The notes under the pieces: generated by a model
Told to the model about the DNA's origin: nothing
The model's input: only the letters and a program-made list of their open reading frames with translations
Database searches by the model: none
From: Solimonas soli DSM 21787
GTDB lineage: Bacteria > Pseudomonadota > Gammaproteobacteria > Nevskiales > Nevskiaceae
DNA length: 64,000 bases
Assembly (NCBI RefSeq): GCF_000474945.1
Contig: NZ_KI440837.1
Coordinates: forward strand, 263,688-327,687
Direction of reading: 5' to 3'
Part shown: piece by piece, positions 17,842 to 27,588 of the stretch
How the letters are laid out: every line of letters begins with the position of its first letter
Numbering within the stretch: position 1 is the first letter of the stretch
Position numbers and translations under genes: made by a program

Positions 17842-18357
17842 TTACTGACGGATGATCTGCGCGCGGCGGTTCTGCGACCAGGCCGATTCATCATGGCCTT
17901 CGGCGACCGGGCGCTCTTCACCGTAGCTGATCACCGAGATCTGCGCCGGCGTCACGCCCCGGGCGGTCAGCGCATCCTTGACCGCATTGGCGCGGCGCTC
18001 GCCGAGGCCGATGTTGTACTCGCGGGTGCCGCGCTCGTCGGTGTGGCCTTCGATGCGGACCTTGGCGACCGGGTTGGCCGACAGGTACTTGGCGTAGGAA
18101 TCGACGACCGACTGGTATTCCGGCTTGATGGCGCTGGAGTCGTAGTCGAAGTAGACCAGGTTGTTGCTCAGCGCGCGCTCGGCGGCGGTACGGGCGTCTT
18201 CGCCGCCCAGCTGCGTGCCGGCGCCGGCCGTGTCGTTGTAGGCCGAGCCGGTCGACGGCGTCGGCGTGCTGGCGGTCTTGTCGCCCTTGGAGGCGCAGGC
18301 ACCGAGGGCAAGCATGGAGGCGAAGAGGGCGGACAGCAGAACTTTATTCTTGATCAT
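17842..18357 (-). CDS. pal: peptidoglycan-associated lipoprotein Pal
   Basis: Outer-membrane lipoprotein that binds meso-diaminopimelate in peptidoglycan and TolB. Of 171 residues, the first 21 are a lipoprotein signal ending LALGACAS. The OmpA-like domain covers the C-terminal 110 residues, with VYFDYDSSAIKPEY, VRIEGHTDERGTREYNIGLG and RRANAVKDAL, including the peptidoglycan-contacting D and R in the usual places. AGGAG precedes ATG at 18357; a longer frame to 18429 lacks a signal peptide and was rejected. Confidence 0.97.
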   Translation of the reverse strand: MIKNKVLLSALFASMLALGACASKGDKTASTPTPSTGSAYNDTAGAGTQLGGEDARTAAERALSNNLVYFDYDSSAIKPEYQSVVDSYAKYLSANPVAKVRIEGHTDERGTREYNIGLGERRANAVKDALTARGVTPAQISVISYGEERPVAEGHDESAWSQNRRAQIIRQ

Positions 18358-18407
18358 CTTGGAACTCCTACTACGGAGAACGACGGGTCGGGTATGAGGG
18401 TTGGGGC

Positions 18408-19703
18408 TTATTTCATCAAGGGTGACCACGCGGGTTCCTGCACATCGCCACCGGCTTGCCGCATCGTCAGACGCACACGCCCGTCGATCGACACGGTTTC
18501 GAGTTGCCGGCCCTTGGGCCCTTGCGACGAATAGATTATCACGGCGCCACCGGGCGCAAACGACGGACCTTCATCGAGAGGACCGCTGCTGAGCACGCGC
18601 ATGACGCCCGTTGTCAGGTCCTGGACAGCCACGCGCTGTCCGCCATCGGTGTTGACGAAGACGATCGATTTGCCGTCCGGCGAATAGCTCGGACGCAGGT
18701 TCTGCGAACCCTGGAACGTGAGGCGGCGCGGCTCGCCGCCGTTGGCGCTCATCTCGTAGATCTGCGGCTTGCCGCCGCGGTCCGAGGTGAAGACGATCTT
18801 GCTGCCGTCCGGCGACCAGGCCGGTTCGGTGTCGATGCCGTAGTGGTCGGTCAGACGCTTGCGCTGCTTGGTCGCCAGATCCATCACGTAGATGTCAGGA
18901 TTGGTTTCGAACGACAGCACGAACGCCATCTTGGTGCCATCCGGCGACCAGGCCGGCGAACCGTTGATGCCCTTCTCGCTGACCAGCTTCTGCACCTGGC
19001 CGGTCTCGGTCGAGTAGATGTAGATCGCCGAACGGCCGCGCTCGTAGCCGACCAGCGCGATCTTCTTGCGATCCGGCGACCACGACGGCGACATGATCGT
19101 CTCGCGCGAGTTGATCGGGTACTGCGGGTTCTCGCCGTCCGAGTCGGCGATCACCAGCTGGTAGGTGCGCTGGAAGCCGAGCCCCTTGGCGACCACGTAG
19201 GCGATCTTGGTATTGAAGTAACCGGGAATGCCGAGCAGCTGCTCATAGATCTTGTCGGCGATCCAGTGCGCGGCATAGCGCGCCTGCGAGACGTTCCGGA
19301 TCGGATAGTCGTAGGCGATGATCTGCTTGCCCGACAGCGAGTCGACGAGGAAAAAGCGCACCACGAAGCCGCCCTTGCCGTCGTCCCAGGCCTTGCCGAT
19401 CACGACGTTGTCGATGCCCTGCTGCTTCCAGGGCGCCGGGTCGAACGACGCCATCTCGCTCGGCCGCTGGCGCATCTCCTCGCGGGCCAGCGTGCGGAAC
19501 CGCCCGCTGCGCTGCAGGTCGTTGTTGATGACCTGCGCCAGGTCGGTCGTCAGACCGGCCGGCTGCGCGAACGGCACGATGGCGATCGGCAACGCGCCGA
19601 CGTCGCCGCCGGTGACGGTGATTTCGAGCTGGGCCTGCGCCGGCAACGATGACAGGCCGCAGACGAGGGCCGCGGCTGCGACGATTCGCTTGAAGATGCT
19701 CAT
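18408..19703 (-). CDS. tolB: Tol-Pal system translocation protein TolB
   Basis: Periplasmic TolB, 431 aa, links TolA to Pal. A signal peptide ends at PAQAQ. The N-terminal domain (about 25-165) includes LAQVINNDLQRSGRF. The C-terminal beta-propeller shows repeated PSWSPDRKKIALVGYERG-type blades (PAWSPDGTKMAFVLS, PAWSPDGSKIVFTSDRGG, PSYSPDGKSIVFVN). Start at 19703 gives a proper signal peptide; the frame remains open upstream towards tolA, but that part has no signal character. It lies 50 bp before pal. Confidence 0.97.
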   Translation of the reverse strand: MSIFKRIVAAAALVCGLSSLPAQAQLEITVTGGDVGALPIAIVPFAQPAGLTTDLAQVINNDLQRSGRFRTLAREEMRQRPSEMASFDPAPWKQQGIDNVVIGKAWDDGKGGFVVRFFLVDSLSGKQIIAYDYPIRNVSQARYAAHWIADKIYEQLLGIPGYFNTKIAYVVAKGLGFQRTYQLVIADSDGENPQYPINSRETIMSPSWSPDRKKIALVGYERGRSAIYIYSTETGQVQKLVSEKGINGSPAWSPDGTKMAFVLSFETNPDIYVMDLATKQRKRLTDHYGIDTEPAWSPDGSKIVFTSDRGGKPQIYEMSANGGEPRRLTFQGSQNLRPSYSPDGKSIVFVNTDGGQRVAVQDLTTGVMRVLSSGPLDEGPSFAPGGAVIIYSSQGPKGRQLETVSIDGRVRLTMRQAGGDVQEPAWSPLMK

Positions 19704-19755
19704 GGCGGTCAAAGATCCGACGTTGTAAATGAGTCTACGATGAACGGCGGCGCCG

Positions 19756-20703
19756 TCACCGCGCGCGCGGCGTGAAATTGACGGTGACATTCGGCACGAA
19801 AGCCTTCGGCTCCTGCGGCAGCGGCATCGGGCTCGCCTTCAGCACCGCCGCCTCGACCGAACGGTCGAGCGGTGCGTTGCCGCAGCTGGTGACCACGCGC
19901 ACCGACTGCACCGAGCCATCCGGCGCCAGCTGCATGGCGACCTGGCAGGAAAAGTCGTCCGGCGAGGCCGGCGGGCGGATCCAGAACTTGCGGATGCGGG
20001 CAGCCATGACCTGGCCCCAATCGGCTTGCGCCTGCTGGATGCGCCCCTGCAGCTCGGCGGCCATCGCCGCCTCCAGTTCTTCCTTGCGACGCTTGGCCTC
20101 GGCGGCTTCCGCCTCACGCTTCTTGCGTTCGGCCTCGGCGCGCTCGGCTTCCATCTGCCGCTTGAGCTCGGCTTCGGCGTCCTTCTTGCGCTGCTCTTCC
20201 TGGCGCTTCTGCTCGGCCTCTTCCTGCTTCTTGCGCAGTTCTTCCTGGCGCTTCTGTTCCTCTTCGGCCTTCTTCTGCAGCTGCTCCTGCCGCTTGCGCT
20301 CCGCCTCGGCTTTCAGCTCGGCCTGCTTCTGCGCACGCTGCTCGGCCTCGACGCGCTTCTTCTCTTCGTCCTGCTGCGCCTTTTTCTGGCGCTCGACCTC
20401 GGCCTGCTTGGCTTTTTCCTGCTGCTCTTGCTGCTGTTCCTGCTCGCGCTTCTGCTGCTCGGCCTGCTCGCGCTCGGTCTGTTCCTGCTGCTTCTGCTCC
20501 TCGAGCTGGCGCTGCCGCTCCTGCTCCTGCTGCTTGCGGATCTGCTCGGCGCGCGCCTCGCGCGGGTCCTGCGAAATCAACACCGCCTCGATCGGCGGCG
20601 GCGCCTGGATCTTGCGATGAAAGATCGCGCCCGCGAACAGCAGCGCGAACAGAACGAGATGCAGCGCGAGGGCTGCGATCAGATAGCGACGCTCGACGAT
20701 CAT
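19756..20703 (-). CDS. tolA: TolA, Tol-Pal energy-coupling protein
   Basis: A 315-aa inner-membrane protein spanning the periplasm. One N-terminal membrane helix (about 7-26, YLIAALALHLVLFALLFAGA) is followed by a long helical domain of about 190 residues rich in Gln, Glu, Lys and Arg, and by the C-terminal TolA domain from about residue 227 (ADWGQVMAARIRKFW), ending with VTVNFTPRAR. Two cysteines (DDFSCQV and TSCGNAP) are the usual disulfide pair. Its ATG overlaps the tolR stop by one base (TGATG). Confidence 0.96.
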   Translation of the reverse strand: MIVERRYLIAALALHLVLFALLFAGAIFHRKIQAPPPIEAVLISQDPREARAEQIRKQQEQERQRQLEEQKQQEQTEREQAEQQKREQEQQQEQQEKAKQAEVERQKKAQQDEEKKRVEAEQRAQKQAELKAEAERKRQEQLQKKAEEEQKRQEELRKKQEEAEQKRQEEQRKKDAEAELKRQMEAERAEAERKKREAEAAEAKRRKEELEAAMAAELQGRIQQAQADWGQVMAARIRKFWIRPPASPDDFSCQVAMQLAPDGSVQSVRVVTSCGNAPLDRSVEAAVLKASPMPLPQEPKAFVPNVTVNFTPRAR

Positions 20704-21152
20704 CAGCGCTTGTTGGTCTTGCCCGCCGTGTCGTCCGCGGCTTCGGTGACGAAGCCGATCTTGGTGACGCCGGCGCCGCGCAGGATCGCCATGCCTTTGG
20801 CGACATACTCGTACGGCACCTTCTTGTCGCCGTTGACGAGCATCATCTGCTCCGGCCTGGCCTGCGCCAGCTCCTGCGCCTTGGCGCCGAGCGCGTCCTC
20901 GCTCAGCGTTTCACCGTTGAGCTTGTAGCTGCCGTCGGCGAGGATCTGCAGCGTCGGCGGATCCTCCGGCACGGTCATCGACTCGGCGTTGGCATCGGGC
21001 AGATCGACGTCGATGCCCTGCGTCATCAGCGGCGCGGTGACCATGAAGATGATCAGCAGCACGAGCATCACGTCGATGTACGGCACGACGTTGATGTCGG
21101 CGTTCATGCGCCGCTTCTTGCCGCCGCCGCGGCTCTGCACGGGCGCGCCCAT
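20703..21152 (-). CDS. tolR: TolR, Tol-Pal proton-channel subunit
   Basis: A 149-aa ExbD/TolR family protein. A single membrane helix at about 23-43 carries the conserved aspartate in VVPYIDVMLVLLIIFMVTAP, which conducts protons with TolQ. The periplasmic domain follows (ALGAKAQELAQARPEQ and GDKKVPYEYVAKGMAILRGAG). It begins one base after the tolQ stop and overlaps tolA, so tolQRA are tightly coupled. Confidence 0.97.
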   Translation of the reverse strand: MGAPVQSRGGGKKRRMNADINVVPYIDVMLVLLIIFMVTAPLMTQGIDVDLPDANAESMTVPEDPPTLQILADGSYKLNGETLSEDALGAKAQELAQARPEQMMLVNGDKKVPYEYVAKGMAILRGAGVTKIGFVTEAADDTAGKTNKR

Positions 21153-21153
21153 C

Positions 21154-21834
21154 TCAGTGCTTCCCGCCGCGCAGACCGCGCTCGATGATGCCGGTCAGCT
21201 CGTCGGCGAAGACCTGGAAGCGCGAGTCGAGCTTCTCGACGCCGCGCGTCAGGAAGTTGTAGGCGATGACCGCCGGGATGGCGGCGAACAGGCCCATGGC
21301 GGTGGCGATCAGCGCTTCGGCAATGCCGGGCGCGACGGTGGCCAGCGAGGCCTGCTTGACGTTACCGATCGAGATGAAGGCGCTCATGATGCCCCACACG
21401 GTGCCGAACAGGCCGACGTAGGGGCTGGTCGAACCAATCGTCGCCAGCAGCGCGAGGCCGCCTTCGAGCTTCTCGACCTCGCGCGTCTGCGTGACGCGCA
21501 TCTGGCGCTGCACGGCGGCGAGCACGTCGTCCGGATCGGCCTTGCCGGTGGTCTGCTGGCGCACGAATTCCTCGTAGCCAGCGACGAAGATCGCCGGCAT
21601 GCCGGCCTGCTCGCCGCCGCGGCGCAGGCGCTCGTAGAGATCGGCGAGATTACCGCCGCTCCAGAACTGCTCCTCGAAGCTGCCGGCCGCCTTGAACGTG
21701 CGCGACTGCTGCGCGCGCCGGCTGAGAATGACGGCCCAGGACACGACCGATGCGACGACGAGCAGGAACAGCACGACCTGCGCGAGCGCGCTGGCCTGCA
21801 GGATCAGATGGGTCAGCGAGAGATTGGCATTCAT
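21154..21834 (-). CDS. tolQ: TolQ, Tol-Pal proton-channel subunit
   Basis: A 226-aa MotA/TolQ/ExbB family protein with three membrane helices (about 12-34, 135-157, 168-190). Family stretches are LALLATIGSTSPYVGLFGTVWGIM and GIAEALIATAMGLFAAIPAVIAYN. It pairs with TolR to use the proton gradient. An 87-bp AT-richer gap separates it from ybgC. Confidence 0.97.
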   Translation of the reverse strand: MNANLSLTHLILQASALAQVVLFLLVVASVVSWAVILSRRAQQSRTFKAAGSFEEQFWSGGNLADLYERLRRGGEQAGMPAIFVAGYEEFVRQQTTGKADPDDVLAAVQRQMRVTQTREVEKLEGGLALLATIGSTSPYVGLFGTVWGIMSAFISIGNVKQASLATVAPGIAEALIATAMGLFAAIPAVIAYNFLTRGVEKLDSRFQVFADELTGIIERGLRGGKH

Positions 21835-21921
21835 GGAAAGCGTATGGCCCGGGAAGCGGATACGGAAAATAACCGCTGAACCTTAACATTCCCCGACGCG
21901 CGGATCACGTCATCCGATGAC

Positions 21922-22353
21922 TCAAGCCGCCGGATTCCGTGCCTCGCGCCAGTCGTCGATGGCCCGTTCGAGCGCTTCCGGCAAGGGCACGGGACGAAAA
22001 TCCGTGCTGCCGACGCAGCCCACGCGGACCTTGGCGCGCGCCAGCAGCTGGCGCTCGCCGGCGCGGTACAGCGTCTGCTCGAAGACGATGCTGGCGCGGC
22101 GGATCAGCGGCACCGCGGTGTGGATCTCGAGCGCATCGTCGAGCCGCGCCGGCATGCGGAAGTCGATTTCCATGTTGGCGACCGTGAAGGCGATGCCGAG
22201 ATCGCGCATCAGCGCATCCTGGCCGAGCCCGAGCGCGCGCAGCCACTCGGTGCGCGCGCGCTCGAAGAAGCGCAGGTAGTTGGCGTGGTAGACGACGCCG
22301 CTGACGTCGGTGTCCTCGTAGTAGACCCGCGCCGGAAAGACGAAGACCGTCAC
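21922..22353 (-). CDS. ybgC: Tol-Pal-associated acyl-CoA thioesterase
   Basis: A 143-aa hotdog-fold thioesterase acting on acyl-CoA or acyl-carrier protein. The catalytic region is YYEDTDVSGVVYHANYLRFF, with the conserved aspartate and the HANYL motif, followed by ERARTEWLRALG. It is the first gene of the tol cluster and starts eight bases after the ruvB stop, so transcription may run from ruvB. Confidence 0.95.
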   Translation of the reverse strand: MTVFVFPARVYYEDTDVSGVVYHANYLRFFERARTEWLRALGLGQDALMRDLGIAFTVANMEIDFRMPARLDDALEIHTAVPLIRRASIVFEQTLYRAGERQLLARAKVRVGCVGSTDFRPVPLPEALERAIDDWREARNPAA

Positions 22354-22360
22354 GCGCGGC

Positions 22361-23392
<1,032 letters not shown>

Positions 23393-23465
23393 GCGCCCAC
23401 CCGAGGCAGACGGACGTCCTCTCCGTGCGGCGGACGAGGCAGTGAACCCCTGCATGCGCCGACGC

Positions 23466-24053
23466 TCATTTCACCGCGCGCTTCAGCGCTTCCTGGATGA
23501 TCTGCTCGGTCGTCATGCCGTCCTTATACACGGCTTCGGTGAAGCGCTGGATCTCGGCCGGCTTGTAGCCGAGCGCGGCCAGCGCGCTCTTCGCCTCGCC
23601 GAGCGCGGACGCATCGACGGCGAGCTTGATGCCGGCGCCGCCCTCGCCTTCGGCGCCGGCCTTGTCGCGCATCTCGACGACGAGGCGCTCGGCGGTCTTG
23701 CGGCCGACGCCGGGCAGCTTGGTGAGGCGCGCGACGTCGCCGGCGCGCACCGTGTTCCAGAAATCCTCGACGCTGACGCCGGACAGCACGGTCAGCGCCA
23801 GCTTCGGACCGACGCCGGAGATCTTGATCAGCTCGCGGAACAGCGCCTTCTCGGTCGCGGTCGCGAAGCCGAACAGCAGATGCGCGTCCTCGCGCACCGT
23901 CAGATGCGTCTGCAGGGTAAGCGTCTCGCCGAGCGCCGGCAGCTTGTAGAAGGTCGACATCGGCGCCTCGATCTCGTAGCCGACGCCGTTCACGTCGACG
24001 AGCAGCAGCGGCGGCTGCTTGAGCACCAGGCGGCCGGTGATGCGGCCGATCAT
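23466..24053 (-). CDS. ruvA: Holliday junction DNA-binding protein RuvA
   Basis: A 195-aa protein that binds four-way junctions. It opens [20 protein letters not shown] (OB-fold), has two helix-hairpin-helix motifs ([15 protein letters not shown] and [18 protein letters not shown]), and a C-terminal RuvB-binding domain ([20 protein letters not shown]). The ATG overlaps the ruvC stop in ATGA. Any longer upstream frame overlaps ruvC and was rejected. Confidence 0.97.
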   Translation of the reverse strand: MIGRITGRLVLKQPPLLLVDVNGVGYEIEAPMSTFYKLPALGETLTLQTHLTVREDAHLLFGFATATEKALFRELIKISGVGPKLALTVLSGVSVEDFWNTVRAGDVARLTKLPGVGRKTAERLVVEMRDKAGAEGEGGAGIKLAVDASALGEAKSALAALGYKPAEIQRFTEAVYKDGMTTEQIIQEALKRAVK

Positions 24054-24574
24054 GCGCGGCTCCAGCTCTTGCTGCGCGCGCCGACGGCGATACCGGCCTG
24101 CGCGCGCACGCCGCGCACCTGCGCGTGCGTCAGCGCGATCGCCAGCGCATCGGAGGCGTCGACCGCCATGCGTCCCTGCAGATTCAGCAGCACCTTCACC
24201 ATGTGTTGCACCTGGAGTTTCTCGGCGCGGCCGCTGCCGGTCAGCGCCAGCTTGACCTGCGCCGGCGCGTATTCGGCGACCGCGAGTCCGACCTGCGCCA
24301 GCGTGCACAGCGCGACGCCGCGCGCCTGGCCGAGCACCAGCGCGGTCTGCACGTTCTTGTTGACGAAGACTTCCTCGACCGCCGCTTCCATCGGCCCGAA
24401 TTCGGCGAGCAGCGCGGCCAGTTCGCTCTGGATCTGCAGCAGACGCTGCGGCATCGTGCCGAGCGCCGTGCTGATGCGGCCGGCGGCGATCAGGCGCGCG
24501 CGGCCGCGATCCGACTCGATGATGCCGTAGCCCGTGTGCCGCGATCCCGGGTCGATGCCGATGATGCGGATCAC
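24050..24574 (-). CDS. ruvC: crossover junction endodeoxyribonuclease RuvC
   Basis: A 174-aa Holliday junction resolvase with the RNase H-like fold. The catalytic acidic residues lie in IGIDPGSRHTGYG, AAVEEVFVNKN and VDASDALAIALTH. It begins ten bases after the yebC stop and is coupled to ruvA by a 4-bp overlap. Confidence 0.97.
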   Translation of the reverse strand: MIRIIGIDPGSRHTGYGIIESDRGRARLIAAGRISTALGTMPQRLLQIQSELAALLAEFGPMEAAVEEVFVNKNVQTALVLGQARGVALCTLAQVGLAVAEYAPAQVKLALTGSGRAEKLQVQHMVKVLLNLQGRMAVDASDALAIALTHAQVRGVRAQAGIAVGARSKSWSRA

Positions 24575-24584
24575 GTCGGCCTTC

Positions 24585-25304
24585 TTATCCGAGATCCGCG
24601 TTCGAGTAGACCTTCTGCACGTCGTCGAGGTCCTCGAGCATGTCGATCAGCTTCTGCACCGCTTCGCGCGACTCGGCGGGTACCTCGACCATCGTGCCGG
24701 CGCGCATCGTGATGTCGGCCTGCACGGGCTTGAGCCCCTTGCCTCCGAGCGCCTGCTTCACCGCCTCGAAGCCCTCCGGCGACGACAGCACTTCGGTCCA
24801 GCCGTCCTCGCTGACCACGTCGTCGGCGCCGGCCTCGAGCGCCGCTTCGAGAATCTGCTCCTCGAGCGCGGCGTCGCCGTTCGTCTCGAAGAAGATCTGG
24901 CCGACGCGGCTGAACATGTAGGCGACCGCACCGGACGTGCCGAGATTGCCGCCGTTCTTGCTGAAGGCGTGACGCACCTCGGCGACCGTGCGCGTCGGGT
25001 TATCGGTCATGCAGTCGACGATGACCGCCACGCCGCCCGGCGCATAGCCCTCGTAGCGCACTTCCTCGAACTGATCCGCGCCGCCCTCGCCGGTGCCGCG
25101 CTTGATGGCGCGCTCGGCGGTGTCCTTCGTCATGTTGGCGTCGAAGGCCTTGTCGAGCGCGATGCGCAGGCGCGGGTTCGTCTTCGGATCGCCGCCGCCG
25201 GCCCGCGCGGCGACGGTGATCTCGCGGATGAACTTGGTGAACAGCTTGCCGCGCCTGGCGTCCTCGGCGCCCTTGCGCGCCGCGATGCTTGGACCTCGAC
25301 CCAT
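24585..25304 (-). CDS. yebC: YebC/PmpR family regulator
   Basis: A 239-aa protein of the YebC/PmpR/TACO1 family, known as DNA-binding regulators and, for some members, translation factors for proline stretches. The N-terminus [20 protein letters not shown] replaces the more common AGHSKWANIKHRK start; this variant is one I associate with xanthomonad-type proteins. Family stretches [38 protein letters not shown] and [18 protein letters not shown] are present. It is the first gene of the ruv block. Confidence 0.95.
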   Translation of the reverse strand: MGRGPSIAARKGAEDARRGKLFTKFIREITVAARAGGGDPKTNPRLRIALDKAFDANMTKDTAERAIKRGTGEGGADQFEEVRYEGYAPGGVAVIVDCMTDNPTRTVAEVRHAFSKNGGNLGTSGAVAYMFSRVGQIFFETNGDAALEEQILEAALEAGADDVVSEDGWTEVLSSPEGFEAVKQALGGKGLKPVQADITMRAGTMVEVPAESREAVQKLIDMLEDLDDVQKVYSNADLG

Positions 25305-25339
25305 AGATTTTCCCTGTTGCCTCTGCGCCGGACGCGATC

Positions 25340-25942
25340 TTAGAACGTCAGCGCGATGCCGCCATAGAGGCCGGTGTCGAGCGTCACGTCCGGACCGCCG
25401 TCGACGCCGAACTTGACGTTGCGCGCGCCGAGATAGATCGCCGCGTTGCGGTTCAGCTCGTAGCTGACGGCGATGCCGAGATCGCGGTAGCTGTCGATGT
25501 CGCCGAAGCTGACGACGCTCGGCGCGTACCAGACGTAGCCGGTCAGCGCGAGGCGCTCGTAGCCCGGCAGGCGCGCGTCGAACTTCACGCCCGGCGCGAT
25601 CGCGCCGCCGTTGTCGCCGTCGCCGCCGATGTAGACGCCGCGCAGGCCGGCGCCGACCTTGAGATCCAGATCGCGCAGGCCGGCGTCGCCGGTCACCAGA
25701 AAGCCGGCGTGCACGGCGTAGCTGTCCTCGCCATCATCGCGGTGCTGCAGGTAGCCGACGTCGTACTGGCCCTCGGCGCCGCCGATCAGGCGCGACAGCG
25801 GCCCGTTCAGGCCGAAGCGGAACGAATCGCCCGACAGCGAGAAATCGACGGTCTCGGCCTGCGCCGCGCCGGCGGCGAGCGCCAGGCCCATGGCGGCGAG
25901 CGGTGCGCAAAGCTGGGGGAACCGCATCAGCAGCGACTTCAT
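25340..25942 (-). CDS. YfaZ-like outer-membrane protein
   Basis: A 200-aa exported beta-rich protein. The signal peptide is residues 1-29 (ending AGAAQA). The mature part has alternating beta-strands with [39 protein letters not shown] and a C-terminal [13 protein letters not shown], ending in phenylalanine as outer-membrane barrels do. The overall pattern matches the YfaZ family, whose function is unknown. ATG at 25942 is chosen because it gives the signal peptide. It is 35 bp upstream of yebC on the same strand. Confidence 0.75.
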   Translation of the reverse strand: MKSLLMRFPQLCAPLAAMGLALAAGAAQAETVDFSLSGDSFRFGLNGPLSRLIGGAEGQYDVGYLQHRDDGEDSYAVHAGFLVTGDAGLRDLDLKVGAGLRGVYIGGDGDNGGAIAPGVKFDARLPGYERLALTGYVWYAPSVVSFGDIDSYRDLGIAVSYELNRNAAIYLGARNVKFGVDGGPDVTLDTGLYGGIALTF

Positions 25943-26031
25943 GTCCGGTGTGCTCCTCATGGTGTTTGCAGGGATCGCAGAAACGCGAACGGCGCCCCGC
26001 TCGCGCGAGGCGCCGGACGGCATCTTACTGC

Positions 26032-27468
26032 TTACTTCCTGACCTTGTTGACCGCGTGGATCGCGCGGCCGTCGACGGACAGGATCGCCTCGTGGAAGGT
26101 CTCGGCGAGCGAGGGGTGGCCGTGCATGGTCAGCGCGTAATCCTCGACCGTCGCCGCGAACTCGAGGCCGAGCACCGCTTCGGCGACCAGCTCCGAGACG
26201 TACGGGCCGATCATGTGGATGCCGAGCACGCGGTCGGTCTTGGCGTCGGCGATGATCTTGATCGTGCCGCCGGCCTGCTCCATGGCCTTGGCGCGGCCGT
26301 TCGCGGCGAACGGCGCGGTGCCGACCTTGACCTCGTAGCCCTTGGCCTTGGCCTGTTCTTCCGAGAGGCCGGTCCACGCCACTTCCGGCATCGTGTAGAT
26401 GACGCTCGGCACGGCGTTGTAGTTGACCTGCGTGTGTTCGCCGTGCAGCTGCTCGGCGAGCGCGACGCCTTCCTCGATCGCCTTGTGCGCGAGCATCGCA
26501 CCGCCGATCACGTCGCCGACGGCGTAGATGCCCGGCACATTGGTCTTGTAGTTGGCGTCGACCTTGACGAAGCCGCGCTCGTCGAAGGCCACGCCGATTT
26601 CCCTGGCGTTGAGGCCGTCGGTGTTCGGACGGCGGCCGACGGCGACGATCAGCTTGTCGAAGGTCTCCGTCTTCTTCTCGCCGTTCACCTCGTACTCGAC
26701 GTCGACGGCCTTGCCGGTGTTCTTGGCGCTGATGACTTTGGCGCCGAGACGGATGTCGAGACCCTGCTTGGTGAAGGTGCGCAGCGCTTCCTTGGCGATC
26801 GCCGCATCGACCATCGGCAGGAAGGTCGGCAGCGCTTCGAGGATCACGGTCTTGGCGCCGAGGCGGCTCCACACCGAGCCGAGCTCCACGCCGATCACGC
26901 CGGCGCCGATGATGCCGAGCGTTTTCGGCACTTCGGTGAAATCGAGGGCGCCCCATGAGTCGACGATGTTCTGGTCGTCGAACGGCGCGATCTTCAGGTT
27001 CACCGGCGACGAGCCGGTGGCGATGACGATGTGCTTGGCGCTGAGGATCTGCTTGTCGCCCTTGTGCGGCGTGAATTCGACCTGGCCGTTGCCGAGCAGC
27101 TTGCCGAAGCCTTCGAGGCCGGTGACCTTGTTGGCCTGGAACAGCGTCTTGATGCCGCCGGTGAGGCTGCGCGACACCGCCGTCTTGCGCGCCTGCATCT
27201 TGGCGAGGTCGAGCTTGATGTCGCCGACGCCGATGCCGTGCGCCGCCGTTTCATGGTGCACGCGATGCCAGAGTTCCGAGGATTCGAGCAGCGCCTTCGA
27301 CGGGATGCAGCCGGCATTGAGGCAGGTGCCGCCGAACGCCGGCGTGTTGTCCTTGTTGAGCCAGACGTCGATGCAGGCGGTCTTGAAGCCGAGCTGGGCA
27401 GCGCGAATGGCCGTCGGATAGCCGGCGGGGCCGCCGCCGACCACGACGATGTCGTATTGGTCTGTCAT
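26032..27468 (-). CDS. lpdA: dihydrolipoyl dehydrogenase (E3)
   Basis: A 478-aa flavoprotein that reoxidises dihydrolipoamide in the 2-oxoglutarate and possibly pyruvate dehydrogenase complexes. FAD binding is VVVGGGPAGYPTAIRAAQLG, the redox disulfide is GGTCLNAGCIPSKALL, the NAD site is LGIIGAGVIGVELGSVW, the second FAD motif is GIYAVGDVIGGAMLAHKA, and the His-Glu pair is in MHGHPSLAETFHEA. AAGGAG lies six bases before ATG at 27468. It lies 3.1 kb from sucB and is separated from it by three unrelated genes. Confidence 0.97.
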   Translation of the reverse strand: MTDQYDIVVVGGGPAGYPTAIRAAQLGFKTACIDVWLNKDNTPAFGGTCLNAGCIPSKALLESSELWHRVHHETAAHGIGVGDIKLDLAKMQARKTAVSRSLTGGIKTLFQANKVTGLEGFGKLLGNGQVEFTPHKGDKQILSAKHIVIATGSSPVNLKIAPFDDQNIVDSWGALDFTEVPKTLGIIGAGVIGVELGSVWSRLGAKTVILEALPTFLPMVDAAIAKEALRTFTKQGLDIRLGAKVISAKNTGKAVDVEYEVNGEKKTETFDKLIVAVGRRPNTDGLNAREIGVAFDERGFVKVDANYKTNVPGIYAVGDVIGGAMLAHKAIEEGVALAEQLHGEHTQVNYNAVPSVIYTMPEVAWTGLSEEQAKAKGYEVKVGTAPFAANGRAKAMEQAGGTIKIIADAKTDRVLGIHMIGPYVSELVAEAVLGLEFAATVEDYALTMHGHPSLAETFHEAILSVDGRAIHAVNKVRK

Positions 27469-27491
27469 GTTGCTCCTTCGTGATCGCGCGC

Positions 27492-27497
27492 ATTCTA
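27492..27497 (-). promoter_or_regulatory. probable -10 box of lpdA
   Basis: On the minus strand the sequence is TAGAAT, 24 bases before the lpdA ATG. No good -35 hexamer is visible at 17 bp. The box lies in the short region shared with the divergent methyltransferase gene. Confidence 0.4.
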
Positions 27498-27530
27498 GCC
27501 CCGAGTGCCAGTCGTCGCACGGCATTCGGC

Positions 27531-27536
27531 TATAAT
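27531..27536 (+). promoter_or_regulatory. perfect TATAAT -10 box of the methyltransferase gene
   Basis: TATAAT stands in otherwise GC-rich sequence, facing the methyltransferase gene. Transcription would begin near 27543, one base before an in-frame ATG at 27544, so a leaderless start is possible. Confidence 0.5.
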
Positions 27537-27588
27537 TTTCGGCATGCGCGGAGGGGGTCTGGCTTGCCGGCGGCCGCGCCGATCAGAA